Below, in pieces: positions 48,718 through 59,722 of a DNA stretch of 64,000 bases; the stretch's first letter is position 1; each line of letters opens with the position of its first letter. Source of the DNA: Fennellomyces sp. T-0311 (Eukaryota; Mucoromycota; Mucoromycetes; Mucorales; Lichtheimiaceae). The notes beneath the pieces were generated by a model, which was given only the letters and a program-made list of their open reading frames with translations, did not search any database and was not told the origin of the DNA. The stretch covers positions 124,001 to 188,000 of the forward strand of contig JALLLT010000037.1 in assembly GCA_025266875.1 (NCBI GenBank), written 5' to 3'. Both the position numbers and the translations under genes were made by a program.

Positions 48718-49850
48718 ATGTCAAACCCTCCACCAGCCTACACAATGCGTAACCCTCCTATTCCTACCAATACAGTCCTGCCAGACAACCGCCTTGACAA
48801 GAAAAAGTCCATGAATCACAGCAAGAACCTCAAGCGACTTGGCGATCTCGTAAAACTCATGGAAAAGAAAAAGTTTTGGGTGGAAGCCAGCGTATTAGAT
48901 CGTCTCCATTACAAATACATCAACGCGCAACGCTTGTTTCCTCGATTTCGCATCGCAGCCCAAGTAAAGGAGAAGAGCTTACAGGGCGAATGGAATATTT
49001 AACCTGATTACAGGCACGTCAACTGATCAAACGATTCAAATTGCTCAAGATCGATCAAGTTTTGACACGATTCTATCAGACGTTCTGGAATGCGAAAACG
49101 TAAGTTATTTAATCGGAAGATTGTCATGACAACTAAAAAAGGAGGAGAAAAGCGTCGAAAAGTGTCAAGGACCAGCGAACTATATACCCACCAAGGAATT
49201 TGCAGAATACACGATGCAGCGAGTTATTGCAGCTGCTCTGATACTGGACAAGGTAACGGATATCTCGCACTCTCGTATGCATCGGGCACTAACACGATTA
49301 AAAGTTGCAGGCAATGCTGATGAAGTCTTTCAAGTAAGTGCGTGCGAAGCAGGTTCAAGAAAAGTACTTAGAGATGAGTAGTGAACAAACAAAGACGCTG
49401 CAAATGGGTCACTGGGGTGCATTGATGCTGGTATATATGGGAGTGGCTAGTCGACTGTATCGCTTGTCGCATACGTGGGTGAATGAATTACAACAGTGTT
49501 ATGACCTGATACAACCCTGGCACCTTGCGTTTGCATCGGGATACAAGGCAAAAGAACCGAAGCCGAATATCAACCAAGCGTGTCTCGCATCGACGTTTCT
49601 AACTGCACGACAAGAGTCAATGGAGAGTTGGAGTGGGCATTCCCAGTAAGTCCGCAGTTTTTAATGACATGTGCGTGAGAATGAGAGATTTTAATAAGGA
49701 CGTAGGATACCCGGCATTATGCAAACGGTGGTGCCAGAAGCAAAAACAAAAATTAAAGCTCCAGTAGGTCCAGATCCCGCGACAATGATGACGACAGGCG
49801 GGGGAGACGATGATCTTTTGGATTTGGGTGAAGTGATTGAACGAGTGTAA
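48718..49850 (+). CDS. NEPRO-like nucleolar protein (DUF4477)
   Basis: Five exons, 48718-48963, 49014-49099, 49153-49333, 49374-49645 and 49706-49850, encode about 309 aa. After a disordered N terminus come LGDLVKLMEKKKFWVEASVL and DRLHYKYINAQRLFPRFRIA, then RQLIKRFKLLKIDQVLTRFY. A later membrane-like but probably buried helix is MGHWGALMLVYMGVASRLYR. The acidic end is DDDLLDLGEVIERV. This order resembles the N-terminal domain of nucleolus and neural progenitor protein; the R/K-rich repeated helix and the acidic end support it. Relatives act in the nucleolus, probably in rRNA or RNase P/MRP biology. The third intron is only 40 nt, forced by the frame; the assignment is from pattern memory, not a search. 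Confidence 0.6.
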
Positions 49851-49935
49851 GGAAATATATGTATATATGTAAAGGAGAGCAAAAAAGATATAGAGTATGT
49901 ACATATAAAAAATACTGCGATGATTATACAATCCG

Positions 49936-52203
49936 TTAGCCTGCGATAGGCCGTTCGAGCAATGTGATGCTGTTGCGTTTATACATCGGATCGTAATCCA
50001 GCGGGTGCTGTGGTGGCTCTGCAGCGTCTTGATCCTTGGCACGCCAAAAGGTGAAATCTTTGCGAAATATAGACAGGCTGGGCTGTTGTTGTTGCTGCTG
50101 TTGTTGTTTACGGGCCTCCAGATCCTCAAACGAAAAATGGCGTGATATGCGATGGCGTCGATGCTTGATCGCTGGGATAGGCACCGTCGTCTCCATGATG
50201 GGCTTCTTTTGCTGGTGATCTACACTCTTACGACCGAATACCCAGAACTTGTTCGGTGGCTGACCTCCGTCCGAGTCGTTGTCATCATCTTCGTCATCCT
50301 CGAGACTAACCGGTCGACTTGATGAGATGTTGCTTCCCACAAATGATAGCAAGCTTGCCGAGCTGCTCCACAGTCCGCTTTCATATGATATTGTGTGGTC
50401 TGTAGCGGAACAGCTGCGCATGACCTTGGGTGGCTCGCGGAGCAAGCTTAATTCATCGACTGTCTTTTCGCTAACCCACGTTCTGGTCAACTAGATTTCT
50501 CGTTAGGATTAGAAACATGATCTGTTTAACGTGCATAAATAGTAATCTAACCAGATACTGGGTTACAAGACACTGCTGAACCTCCAGACTCTCGTTCGCG
50601 AACGATGACTTGCGAGGCTTCTTGTTCAAGTCCTTGACACAGAACGGCGGCAACGCAGACGAGTACGGCGGATGTTTATGCAGATTCGTAAACAACGTCA
50701 GCAGGTCGTCCAACTTATCGGCATTGCATGCTGCACTGAGATAGGTCACGTCGTGCATGAACACTCCCAAGAAGGGTACGACCGGCTCGCGGAAGGTCTG
50801 CTGGATGATGCGGTTCATTCGCTCGCGATACCGTCCGTAATTGTCGTGCTCTGTCATGATCTCAGTGACGACATCCAAACGCGCCATGGACTTTTTGGGG
50901 ACAAATGCCCACGATCGCTTGAGTCGCTGGACGGGCGGTGTTCCCAGGGCAGAGATAATGGCCTTGAGCGTCTGGAAGTTCTTGAGATCGTGGCATTTGA
51001 TGGCGACCTTGATCCAGAAATTGATCTGTGCTGCTCGGCCCGAGGCCTCCGACGGCGTGAGAATTGCATGCTCAATCATTCGTGTCAGGTAGTTGAAGAA
51101 GTCGGTGGAGGCGACAATGGCGGGTTGAGGTGACTTTGGGGAGTTGTGCTGCAGCAGATCGGAGGGCTGGATGTTGCGAAAGATGGCAGAGTCGATGAGA
51201 GTGAGTTGGTAGGCAACAAGCATGGGCGGAAAGTGGAGCATGGTTGTCACGGTGGTTGCAGACATGTGGATTTGCCTGACCCGCGTGAGGGCCTGCTTGA
51301 CGTCGGCAGAGTGCAGGTTGTGTCGTTCTAGGTTCTCCAGCTTCTGCTGGAGGGATTTGTAGATGATGTGCAGCGGGGCCTGGGGAATCGAGGGCACGTT
51401 GCTGCTGGTGTGGTCGCACTGCGCACGCACCAGACAGGCCGGATCGACGGCCCCGCTGGCCATGAACACGACGTCGTCCTCTCTGCTCTGCCTCTCGGGC
51501 AGCGAGGACGACAGGAAGGTCTTCACAGCGCTGATGGGGTTGACGAGGGGCGAGGCTGGCTGGGCGATGGAGGTGTTGGAGGGCCGGCGCAAGAGCTGAG
51601 GCCGGGGCTTGAGCTCTTCGTCTCTCTTATCTGCCAATATAATAGGGATCAGCATATGTATATGTATATATAATTAGCCCCTTTGTGCGTGGACGGGAAA
51701 GGGCCCTCACCATCGTCGCGGTGATCGATGCCTTTTTTCTTCGGCACAATAACCGCTGCCGGCTTCTGGGCCATTTTCTTCCACACGGCTGAGCGTGCAG
51801 GCGTCTGCGGCCCTTGCTGCCGGATGGACGCTGGCTTGGGAGGAACGGGCGGGGCCTGCCGTCGCTTGTTCAGTATGCTTTGTGTGTTCTCCAGGCACGT
51901 CTTGGCCATGGCAAATAGTCCGTCCTTGTTGTCCGAAAGCAATGCGTCTGCAGCAGCAAGAAATAAGAAAAAGCAAGCCAACAAAGAAAGTGCGGTCGCG
52001 GCTCTTACATTGGTCCACGAACTTGATTTGGTGAAGCTCGTCGAGTGTGGCATCGAGGGCCTGCAGGTACAACTCATAGGAGCTCTATCATATTGACCCA
52101 AATTAATAAAGCCGCTGCTTCTTTATGTGATCAGCCGTGCCTTAAGATTCCCACTGCCGAGACAATCGGTTGCGTGATAAAACAGAGCCTGTATGTTGTC
52201 CAT
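49936..52203 (-). CDS. Ras guanine nucleotide exchange factor (RasGEF)
   Basis: Five exons, 52141-52203, 52009-52084, 51711-51947, 50552-51630 and 49936-50490, encode about 669 aa. The N terminus (about 1-75) is an MIT-like helical hairpin: MDNIQALFYHATDCLGSGN, SSYELYLQALDATLDELHQI, MAKTCLENTQSIL. A proline motif APPVPPKP follows. The CDC25-type catalytic domain spans about residues 255-480: FPPMLVAYQLTLIDSAIFRN, FWIKVAIKCHDLKNFQTLKA, and VPFLGVFMHDVTYLSAAC. The tail is disordered, with eight Gln and FSFEDLEARK. The first intron appears to start with GC rather than GT. The protein would activate a Ras-family GTPase; the N-terminal domain suggests an endosomal or membrane site. It ends 85 bp from the convergent NEPRO-like gene. 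Confidence 0.88.
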
Positions 52204-52856
52204 GGGGTATATTCAAGGCATGTCAAGACGGAATCAAAAGGAATCGGCGAAATCGCGCGACGGAAGAGGTGAAGAGAGAGAGAAAGAGAAAGAAAAATGG
52301 GTGGTTCAAAATGGAATCCGCCATATAGCCCCTTACACACCTGGGCGAAACACACCATGCCGTGCAACCAAAACACATTGTCAACATGCACACACAGTAA
52401 ATTATAGGAGCCCTTGAAGTGATACACACACACACACAGCTTGCTGCCTCCTGAGGTGACGACAGCCTTACACGTTACACCAACCAGCAAAAAAATGCCG
52501 ACGAGGACCAATCCATGCGCTCCGCCCGTCCCCTTCCTTGACAAGCACTTCTTCTTTCTCTTTCTCTCGCTCTCCTTCCCGAAACGTACACCACGCTTTT
52601 CTTTACCCAACTGTGCAGGGCGCTCCACACGGTATATATTCATTTAATATTGCACCTCCTCCCCGCCCAGTCTAGCCCGCTCACCCACATTGCAACCACA
52701 CAGTAGAGTCGCCCCCATCTTCAAGAAACAGAGCTGGACAAATCTACGGTGCTTTTCCTTTACGCATCCAACACCATCTTCTCCAAGGCCACTAAAGACC
52801 GGAATTACAGCAGTAGTAGTAGTAATTCTACCTGGCCTTAAAAACATCGACGCATT
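52204..52856. promoter_or_regulatory. Divergent promoter region, RasGEF / antizyme
   Basis: About 650 bp between divergent starts. It contains pyrimidine-rich stretches near 52270-52300 and 52545-52575, and a CA repeat at about 52425-52438. A long minus-strand open frame (52131-52643) runs across it but has no domain and overlaps the first RasGEF exon in another frame, so I treat it as chance. Confidence 0.45.
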
Positions 52857-53754
52857 ATGATTATCTCAAATAATTCACTTTTCAATGATCACGCCATCCC
52901 ACTTGAAACTTTACATCATGTAACCACGGAGCCAATTTCCGGTTCTGGTGGTGGTGGCAGTGACTCTGCCCTTTCCAGCGTTGCCATAAAGGCCCCGCTG
53001 GAAGTGCTCGCCGTGGATAAACGGGGCAAGTTATTTTTAAAGAGGGAAAAAAAGGGGGAAGAGCGAGAGCGCTAACCAGTATGGCCCGATACTAATCTCC
53101 CGCATAGTTGGAAACGATGATATGGTTTCGTCGTTGGTGCCTGATGCAGACCAGCAGGTGCACGAGCTTATGTCGATCGGTAACAACGGTACCGTACAGT
53201 GCCATGGTTTCATTTACCAGGATACCGTGTTTATGACCCTGCCAACAATCGCCCAGGCTAAGAACGTGAACCATAACGAGTTTTATTCTTGGTGAGTTCC
53301 TCAAGGTCCAGAGGGGGTTTCCTCCTCTCTTTATAAAGTACATCGTCAAAGCCTAGGTATGCTTTAAATGGTTTGCAAGCCAAACACACATGCATGCAAA
53401 GATGAGGAGGAAACTGCTTTTGTTGCTTTGTGTTACCCAAAAATGATGTTTGGATTGGGCCACATTATCTACTAACACCTGTATTTGTTTTTGTTGGATA
53501 TGCAGCATCAGTCAGCTGATTGAAATCGCTGAAGGAACCGATTGTGAATCCCTGGTTATTGCCGTAGGCAAGAATAGCAGAAACTCAAGTAAGTGACACC
53601 CGCTCTGTTTCCGCTTTTCATCCACATCGCTAATCTTGCATTTTGTCCATCAGATACCATATTACGTGCATTGCTCTACACCGGTTTTCAACTTGTTGAT
53701 CCGTGTGTTTACAACCACGATCCCGTCTTTATTCTCGCAGGCTACGAGATCTGA
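52857..53754 (+). CDS. Ornithine decarboxylase antizyme, +1 frameshift expected
   Basis: ORF1 starts at 52857 (MIISNNSLFNDHAIPL; GSGGGGSDSALSS) and ORF2 lies in the +1 frame, through exons ending 53291, then 53506-53588 and 53654-53754. ORF2 is the ODC-antizyme domain: FYSCISQLIEIAEGTDCESL, VIAVGKN, TILRALLYTGFQLVDP, ending FILAGYEI. Antizyme binds ornithine decarboxylase, sends it to the proteasome without ubiquitin, and blocks polyamine uptake; polyamines raise its own frameshifting. Preferred model: a 78-nt intron (53030-53107, with a CTAAT branch site) gives a 61-codon ORF1 ending CGA TGA T (53115-53121), and slipping past the first T gives DMVSSLVPDA. Unspliced, ORF1 would instead end at CGC TAA (53070-53075). 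About 179 aa in the preferred model. The donor GTTATT is weak, so the exact site is open; the antizyme identity is not. Confidence 0.85.
53115..53121 (+). promoter_or_regulatory. Candidate +1 recoding site CGA TGA T
   Basis: In the spliced model, ORF1 ends GNWKR then UGA followed by U. Known antizyme sites are a sense codon followed by UGA, often with U next, and usually a Trp a few residues before. Skipping one base at UGA joins the C-terminal antizyme frame exactly. The alternative, CGC TAA C at 53070, would use UAA, which is rare in antizyme genes. Confidence 0.5.
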
Positions 53755-54640
53755 AAACAAGCAGTAAGCAAATGCGGTGGTCGGTTGCCCCCAACCTCGT
53801 TTACGTGTTTTCTTTGCGTGTCCCAATACTGCCATGTCAGCACACCTTGATTGGATTGTTTAATAAAGCCAATATATCCATTTATCGCCAAAAATAATGT
53901 TTGCTCAAAGCAGGTCTCAGGCTCATTTGTTTACATATATACATATCTAATGTTTATTTGCTGCACGCGAATGTATTGGCGGCTTTTGCCTAAAATATTA
54001 TTGCAAAGGTAGCCATGTGGTTAGTGTCACATGAGTTACGCTACCAGATTCTCAGGAATGATAGATCTTCGATTAGACTTTAGAAAAAGTATAAATGTAT
54101 GAAGTTTAGCATTAATGTTGGAGATATGCCCTTACTGCTCCGTCAACAACGAGCAAAAATGGCAAGAGTACCTACCCCTTTACTTGATTGCCAATATATG
54201 CAATTGTAGTAAAATGATGAAATTTGATACTTCTCCCAAGTCTAGAATGTGGCCAATGACGTCGAAAAAGTGTACACGGACATCTTCATTGATAACCGCA
54301 TTCAGAATGTGCCATAATCATCAAGCATATGTGCAGATATGCCCACCTTTACGGTGGTGCCAAACGGCTCAATCCCATAGCAAAGCAAGAAGCACGGAAA
54401 TGATGTTACATAATAACGACAGTACCAAAAAAATACATGTATACTCTGGACCGATCAGCTCACATTTCGCGTCACAGAGTTCCATCTTGATGACAATCGT
54501 GTCAAAGTAAATACACATTTTTTTCTTTTGGAAGAAAGCGACTTTGGGGAGGTTCATCAATTGTCTTCTCGACACTGCTGAAGGCGGTAATTATAAAACA
54601 TGCGAATCGTTGTATAAGAAGCTGTTGGGGACACTTCCGA
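53755..54640. other. Downstream of antizyme; decayed coding traces
   Basis: About 0.9 kb. From 54250 protein-like pieces appear in different frames: NVANDVEKVYTDIFIDNRIQ, then a stop, CADMPTFTVVPNGSIP, then a stop, and TDQLTFRVTEFHLDD with VNTHFFLLEESDFGEVHQ. They look like the broken 5' part of the open frame that follows. Confidence 0.4.
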
Positions 54641-55108
54641 TTGGAAAGAGCACAGGTAGCAAATCTAAAATTTATGTACTTAAGTGCGTGCACGGATGAA
54701 GGAATAGCCGTCGTTCAAAAGGCTCCTGTGGCCATGGTCAACTACGCTCCTCAGCCATACAAAGCATTGAGCTATACCCACAGCCTATTGACCCAGTTCG
54801 ACCCTCCGCAACTTGATGAACTGACTGAATTACGGGTACTCAATGGCCTCATGCTTGTTTGCGTTAAACGCGGCAGCAATGAACATATTTGGCAAGCCCT
54901 TGACTTTGTGGTAATTGGGTTGCAGCGCGGATACTTGGCAGAGCAAAATGGTTGTAGTGATGAACTTGGAAAAACGTGCCACCGATTTTGCGAACTCGCA
55001 CGATGTATTCTTGAATGCAACGAGTGGGCAATCTCATCAGATGGTCAAAAACTTATCAAGGCACCATCCGAACAAGTCATCTGGAACCAGTCTTTCGGTG
55101 ATATTTGA
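54641..55108 (+). pseudogene. Open frame of unknown family, probably 3' part of a decayed gene
   Basis: A 155-codon open frame with normal composition (VQKAPVAMVNYAPQPYKAL; YTHSLLTQFDPPQLDELTEL; FCELARCILECNEW). Protein-like pieces just upstream (54250-54640) sit in other frames and are cut by stops, which suggests one gene broken by frameshifts, with this as its longest surviving part. A short lead-in (GGNYKTCESLYKKLLGTLP) ends at a stop in a different frame near 54710. I do not recognise the family. It could instead be a short intact gene with introns I could not resolve. Confidence 0.4.
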
Positions 55109-55648
55109 AGGGCATCCTTCGTACTATCTTGTATACAGTTAGTTTTCCTCTCCAATCTATATAAATATAACACTTGTTCAGATACGTCGTATAAGCTTGA
55201 GGTTGGCATATCATAACTTTAATCCCCTTTAGCACATCGTACGTAATACGGCTGTGACGAACTTCAACACTGGATACCATTACTGTACTACGATTATTCA
55301 TCGAAACACTACAAATAATCACCCCAGTGTTCCAATCCAAATGACCGATATTGTGACGGAAAAATAAATGTACAAGTTAGAAGGAAAACAAAAAACATCT
55401 TTTAAAACATTCATATACAACACATAATATTTGTAAGGGAGGAAAGTAGTAAAGGAATATATGGAGCGAGTCGACAAGAGTGCACGAAAAAAATAAAGCA
55501 TAAGCATACTACTTACTGCGATCTCCAATGACGGTAGAGCACAAGGTTCAAAAGAGGGTATGCAGCAACACTGATGTATAGCTTGATATATATATAAAAA
55601 AAAGCAGTGTATACCGTTTCTTTTTTTCTCAAAGGGAGTGCAACTGTG
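55109..55648. other. Intergenic
   Basis: About 0.5 kb between the unknown open frame and the stop of the seven-helix membrane protein gene. Nothing recognised. Confidence 0.5.
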
Positions 55649-57122
55649 TTATGAAGATGGCGATGATCCAAATTTAGTCAGCGATTTACGACTGCTTTGT
55701 GATTCTTGGATAGAAGAGGGCCTGCTCTCCACACCAATATCGTCATCTTCCTTTTCCGTAATCATGACAAAGCGCCCGTTCATGTAACGATAATGATCGT
55801 GAATTCCGATAGGAACCGCGCCAGTGGTGGTACCCATGAGGCTGTTGTTTCCGGACGAATTTAGGTTGCCTCCTGCATAACCAACCGTTCCGCCGCCCGA
55901 TGCTACTGCGAAATGTGCTCCATTCGGGTCGCCAATGTAGTCGTCAATTCCGACGTTGTACAAATCCGTCTGTCGCCGATATGTTGTGCCTTTGATATCC
56001 GCATCCGCTGCCCCTCGTCTTGAAGTATGATCGTCGGGATCTAACGAGTCATTCGGATTCGAATTGCTAATGTTGTTGTCTTTGCTCGTTCTGCCGGTTG
56101 GGTTCGTTGTCACCCAATGAATCGTAATCACGTTGATTGTTACATCGACTGTGCAGCACGTTAAACAGAGAACACCACGTTCTCGACCATTTAGAATCAC
56201 AAGTGTCAAAATGTTGGCGAATGAGACAAGTAGACACACGGTGGATGCTGCCAAGGTTCGTAAAGCGACTTCGTGTAATCGTGAACTCTTCCAATCCATC
56301 TGTACACTGCGTCCGATTTTCATCAATGGCCGTACAAAGAGAATCGTAAAGTACAGATTGAACACCTAGATGCAGCATGAAAATCAGTTATTGGCCCGTG
56401 CATTTTCTCGAAATAAATCTCCACATACAAAGTCATACACCTATAAATATTTCTGACGTTAGTACAACCGACTAAGAATAGCACAAATATACACAAGATA
56501 TGCGTACCAAGAGTGGGATACTGGCTGGCGGTTGAAGGCCAATGATGCAAACTCCAGTGTCCTCGATTTCAGCAATATGGAAAATGATCAAGAGCGCTGT
56601 GATGCCGATATACGGGCAAAGAAGAATCATGTGAACTCTGTACGACTTTGTTTTCCATCGTGATTGTCGGACGGACGATACGACCCACACTTTCTCAATA
56701 AGCCTGAGGATAGTTTAGTGTCATTGTACTATAAGGACTACATGCAATACATACCACATATAAATGATGATTTTTGTACCAGCATAAAAAATATCACAAG
56801 CCATTTCGGAGAGGAAGCAAGATATGTAGTTGCCTAAATTGATTCATGTCAGAACAAGTTGAAACGCTTTGCTCGCTTCCTTTTTCAGCAGTTTACCGTT
56901 ATTTGTTGTGACAAACAGCATACCGGCGGTGGTGAATCCCCAAGAAACGATATAAAGCAACAAGACGAGCCACCGAGAATAAGTCAGATATCTGAACTGA
57001 ACGTTGAATGTTTTGATGCCGAATAACATCGCCATTGCTGTGACGGATATACACGAAACAACTTTCGACGCAAGTTCACCACCATCAGGTTGTGTCGATG
57101 GCTCGAAATATTGATGTTCCAT
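55649..57122 (-). CDS. Seven-helix membrane protein, unknown
   Basis: Five exons, 56897-57122, 56755-56833, 56508-56703, 56429-56440 and 55649-56365, encode about 409 aa. Seven hydrophobic segments follow: VVSCISVTAMAMLFGIKTF, WLVLLLYIVSWGFTTAGML, CFLSEMACDIFYAGTKIII, MILLCPYIGITALLIIFHI, VYDFVFNLYFTILFVRPL, LAASTVCLLVSFANILTLVI and LCLTCCTVDVTINVITIHW. A disordered tail of about 150 residues is rich in N, S, G and D, with RRQTDLYNVG and the end SSRKSLTKFGSSPSS. The fourth exon is 12 nt (VYDF) and is needed to keep helix 5 whole. The layout, short outside N terminus and long inside tail, looks like a receptor, but I cannot place it in a GPCR class. Confidence 0.75.
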
Positions 57123-59722
57123 GATGGGTACACGGTGTCCACCTAATCTTTATCGTGTATACCGTTTCGCGTGTGTATAAAATGTAGCGTTGATCTTTTT
57201 TTTTTTTTTGAAAAAGTTCGAAGAGGAAAAGGAAAAGAAAGGAAAGGTAAAACGAAAAATAGATGGCAGACTGAAAAAAACCGATAGTCTGTTTTTTGTG
57301 TTCACAATTAAATTGCATGTTGGGCTTTTTTATCATTACACAAAGTACCAACCATCATCCTTGTTGAACCTAGCACTTTCCCGACCCCCCGTTGGTCGGA
57401 TGCCGCTCACACACCGACCCAAAACGTCAATGATCAGCAACCGTTTTTGGTTGCGTAGCCGGTAGGGCTGTAAACGATCCAGCCTCGCTCACATTTTTTA
57501 TAAAAGAATCGACAACGCGGATTATCTTGTGTCTCCCTATACTAAACTCAGATGATACGAGTCCGTTTGCCACCATTTCGCCATTTGCTAAAGTATATCG
57601 TTAACCCTCTCGATTGATTTCAAATGTATTGTTGATGGTTACTGAAACGTAACACGACAGCTCAGAGGAACTGTTGTTTCCTTATACGGTGCAAGTTTTC
57701 CACCTAGACTTGTGAACTCGTATGCCGATCAACGCTCTGTTTTGAACACACAATTATTGGATCGTCGGAGCAGCCATGAAAAAACTGAAGAATCCTTGTG
57801 GTTATTTTTCGTTTTGCTCCTTTTTTCACACATAGACCCGATATAACGGGATCATCCTGTCATCTTCGTGAGGAAGGAAGGGATTGTTCTGAAGATTGTT
57901 CAACATATCGGTGCAACCAAGAAGGTTAGAATGTTTCTTCTTTATTGCGAATCGTACTCTGTGACTAATCAGCACCCCCAACTTTTCTGCTTTGTTGAAG
58001 TAATTGTTCTTGAACAATTGATGTCCTTCTCCTGGGTTTCAATAAACCGAATTTCCGAAAGTCGAATCATTCTGTTGCTCTTCCGATATGCAAGGAATTT
58101 TAGAGTTGGTTACACAGGATGGTAGCACATAGTGACACGAAGGCTGGCAAAAACTTTTCGCACTAGCTAACATGTTCTGAATTACTGACTAAAACAATAA
58201 TGAGTGATACACAGTAGACCTTTTTGTCATCAATGGTAAATATCTGTCAACGGCAGAATACAAAACATGGCAGAAGATTCAACCGGTTACTTATTCGCCA
58301 TCTTTCTGACCTATAATTAGATGCATCACCGTTAATGGTATACGATTCGAAGATCGCCATGGCTTCGGTGTGAACGACACAAGGGAGTAGACAAGTACCT
58401 CATACACCAATACACCATTTTTTCAACTTAGTTTACAACAGCAGAGGTACATAATTACTTAGAATTCGATAAAGTAATTAACGAACAGAGCCATCAACTC
58501 CTGAAGGCGGTTCTGACAGGTCAAGCAAGGGGGTACTAGGAAAAAAAAAAGATAAACTTTGTTGCGTACGTACCTGCTTCCTAAATAAACCTAATTTTGC
58601 TGACAGGACATGGGTGTTGCAAAGAATTTTATGTAAGGCATCCGTTTTCTCTTTTACCGCACAATAGAAAAAAAGAATATGCTGCTCCAAGTAATAGGGG
58701 AACAGTTCTATAGCTTTCCATTTCTATTTTTGCCAATGACGTACCGAGTATGGACGAAAGGCGCTTGAACGGTCAATGATCTTCATAACTGTCTACAAAC
58801 CAGGCAGTATATAAACGGTAAGACATGCAGTACTACATAACTAAATCAATTGTGGCTGAAGTGGACAAAAAGAAGGGCAGATGGTGCAGATGTAACTATT
58901 TGTTGGCTATTTCCTAATGAGTAAAGTAGCTCAGGATTATTTTGATACCAAACACTTTTGTTGCTCGTCCATACGTAGGCATGAAGTTTTCATGACCCTG
59001 TTGACTTACGGGTTCTCTGCCACCCAGATCTACCTTCGTTACTGAGTGACTATATCCCAGTACTTACTCACGCCTTTTTTCGTTACGTACTGGAGATGCA
59101 AATCGAGCTTCGAAAGTCGATATGATGGGCGGTGTCTTTAAAAAAGGGACTGAAATTATTACATTCACCGTATGAACAAACGGGGTGAGCTTAACAGGAC
59201 ACCTGGTTGACTTCAATATTGCAATACGGTCATTACGCTGCAGAGCGGATGTTAAAGACACACTCGGATCCACATGATCAATGCAAAGGAAGGGATCCTA
59301 TACGTCCTTCACCATTCAGGCAATTCTGAAGACGAAAAACGCTATCGTTTCTAAACTGCCATCGCTAATTCAATATACCGAAAGATAAGAGTTATTCAAC
59401 GAGACTCCTTTTTAGCCTCGCTTTATTTTTTATACGTACATTGACCCACCTAGCTCTGAAGTAGTATTTGACAGGCAGAGAAAACCAGATCGTGTTGTTG
59501 CAGTTACAAATTTGGAGCTGTGTTTATTTTGTGTACGACACCAACAGCCGCATAGCTTGGCAACGCCACCTTTTGCACGGAATCCATCTAATCTTTTGAC
59601 ACAACGCATCATGCACAAGAATTCGTTGTCATTGAATGTTTGCTCTTGAATGCAGCTTTAAGCGCTGCATCAAATAAGCCATGATCCTTTAATCGTTTGG
59701 CAAGAATATGTAAGGGAAATAA
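57123..59722. other. Gene-poor region
   Basis: About 2.6 kb upstream of the seven-helix protein gene and downstream of the TBC gene. Short open frames only. A purine-rich stretch lies at about 57190-57280. Nothing recognised. Confidence 0.5.

Noticed and set aside
49334..49352. A 19-nt intron in the NEPRO-like gene
   Set aside because: It would keep the frame with perfect ends, but is far below the intron length normally spliced in fungi; a 40-nt intron from the same donor also keeps the frame.
52131..52643. 170-codon minus-strand open frame between RasGEF and antizyme
   Set aside because: Runs through simple repeats and promoter-like sequence, overlaps the RasGEF first exon in another frame, and has no family motif.
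52900..52943. Alternative antizyme recoding site CAT TGA C after a 44-nt intron in ORF1
   Set aside because: Would give a 21-codon ORF1 with no Trp before the site and then still needs another event to reach ORF2.
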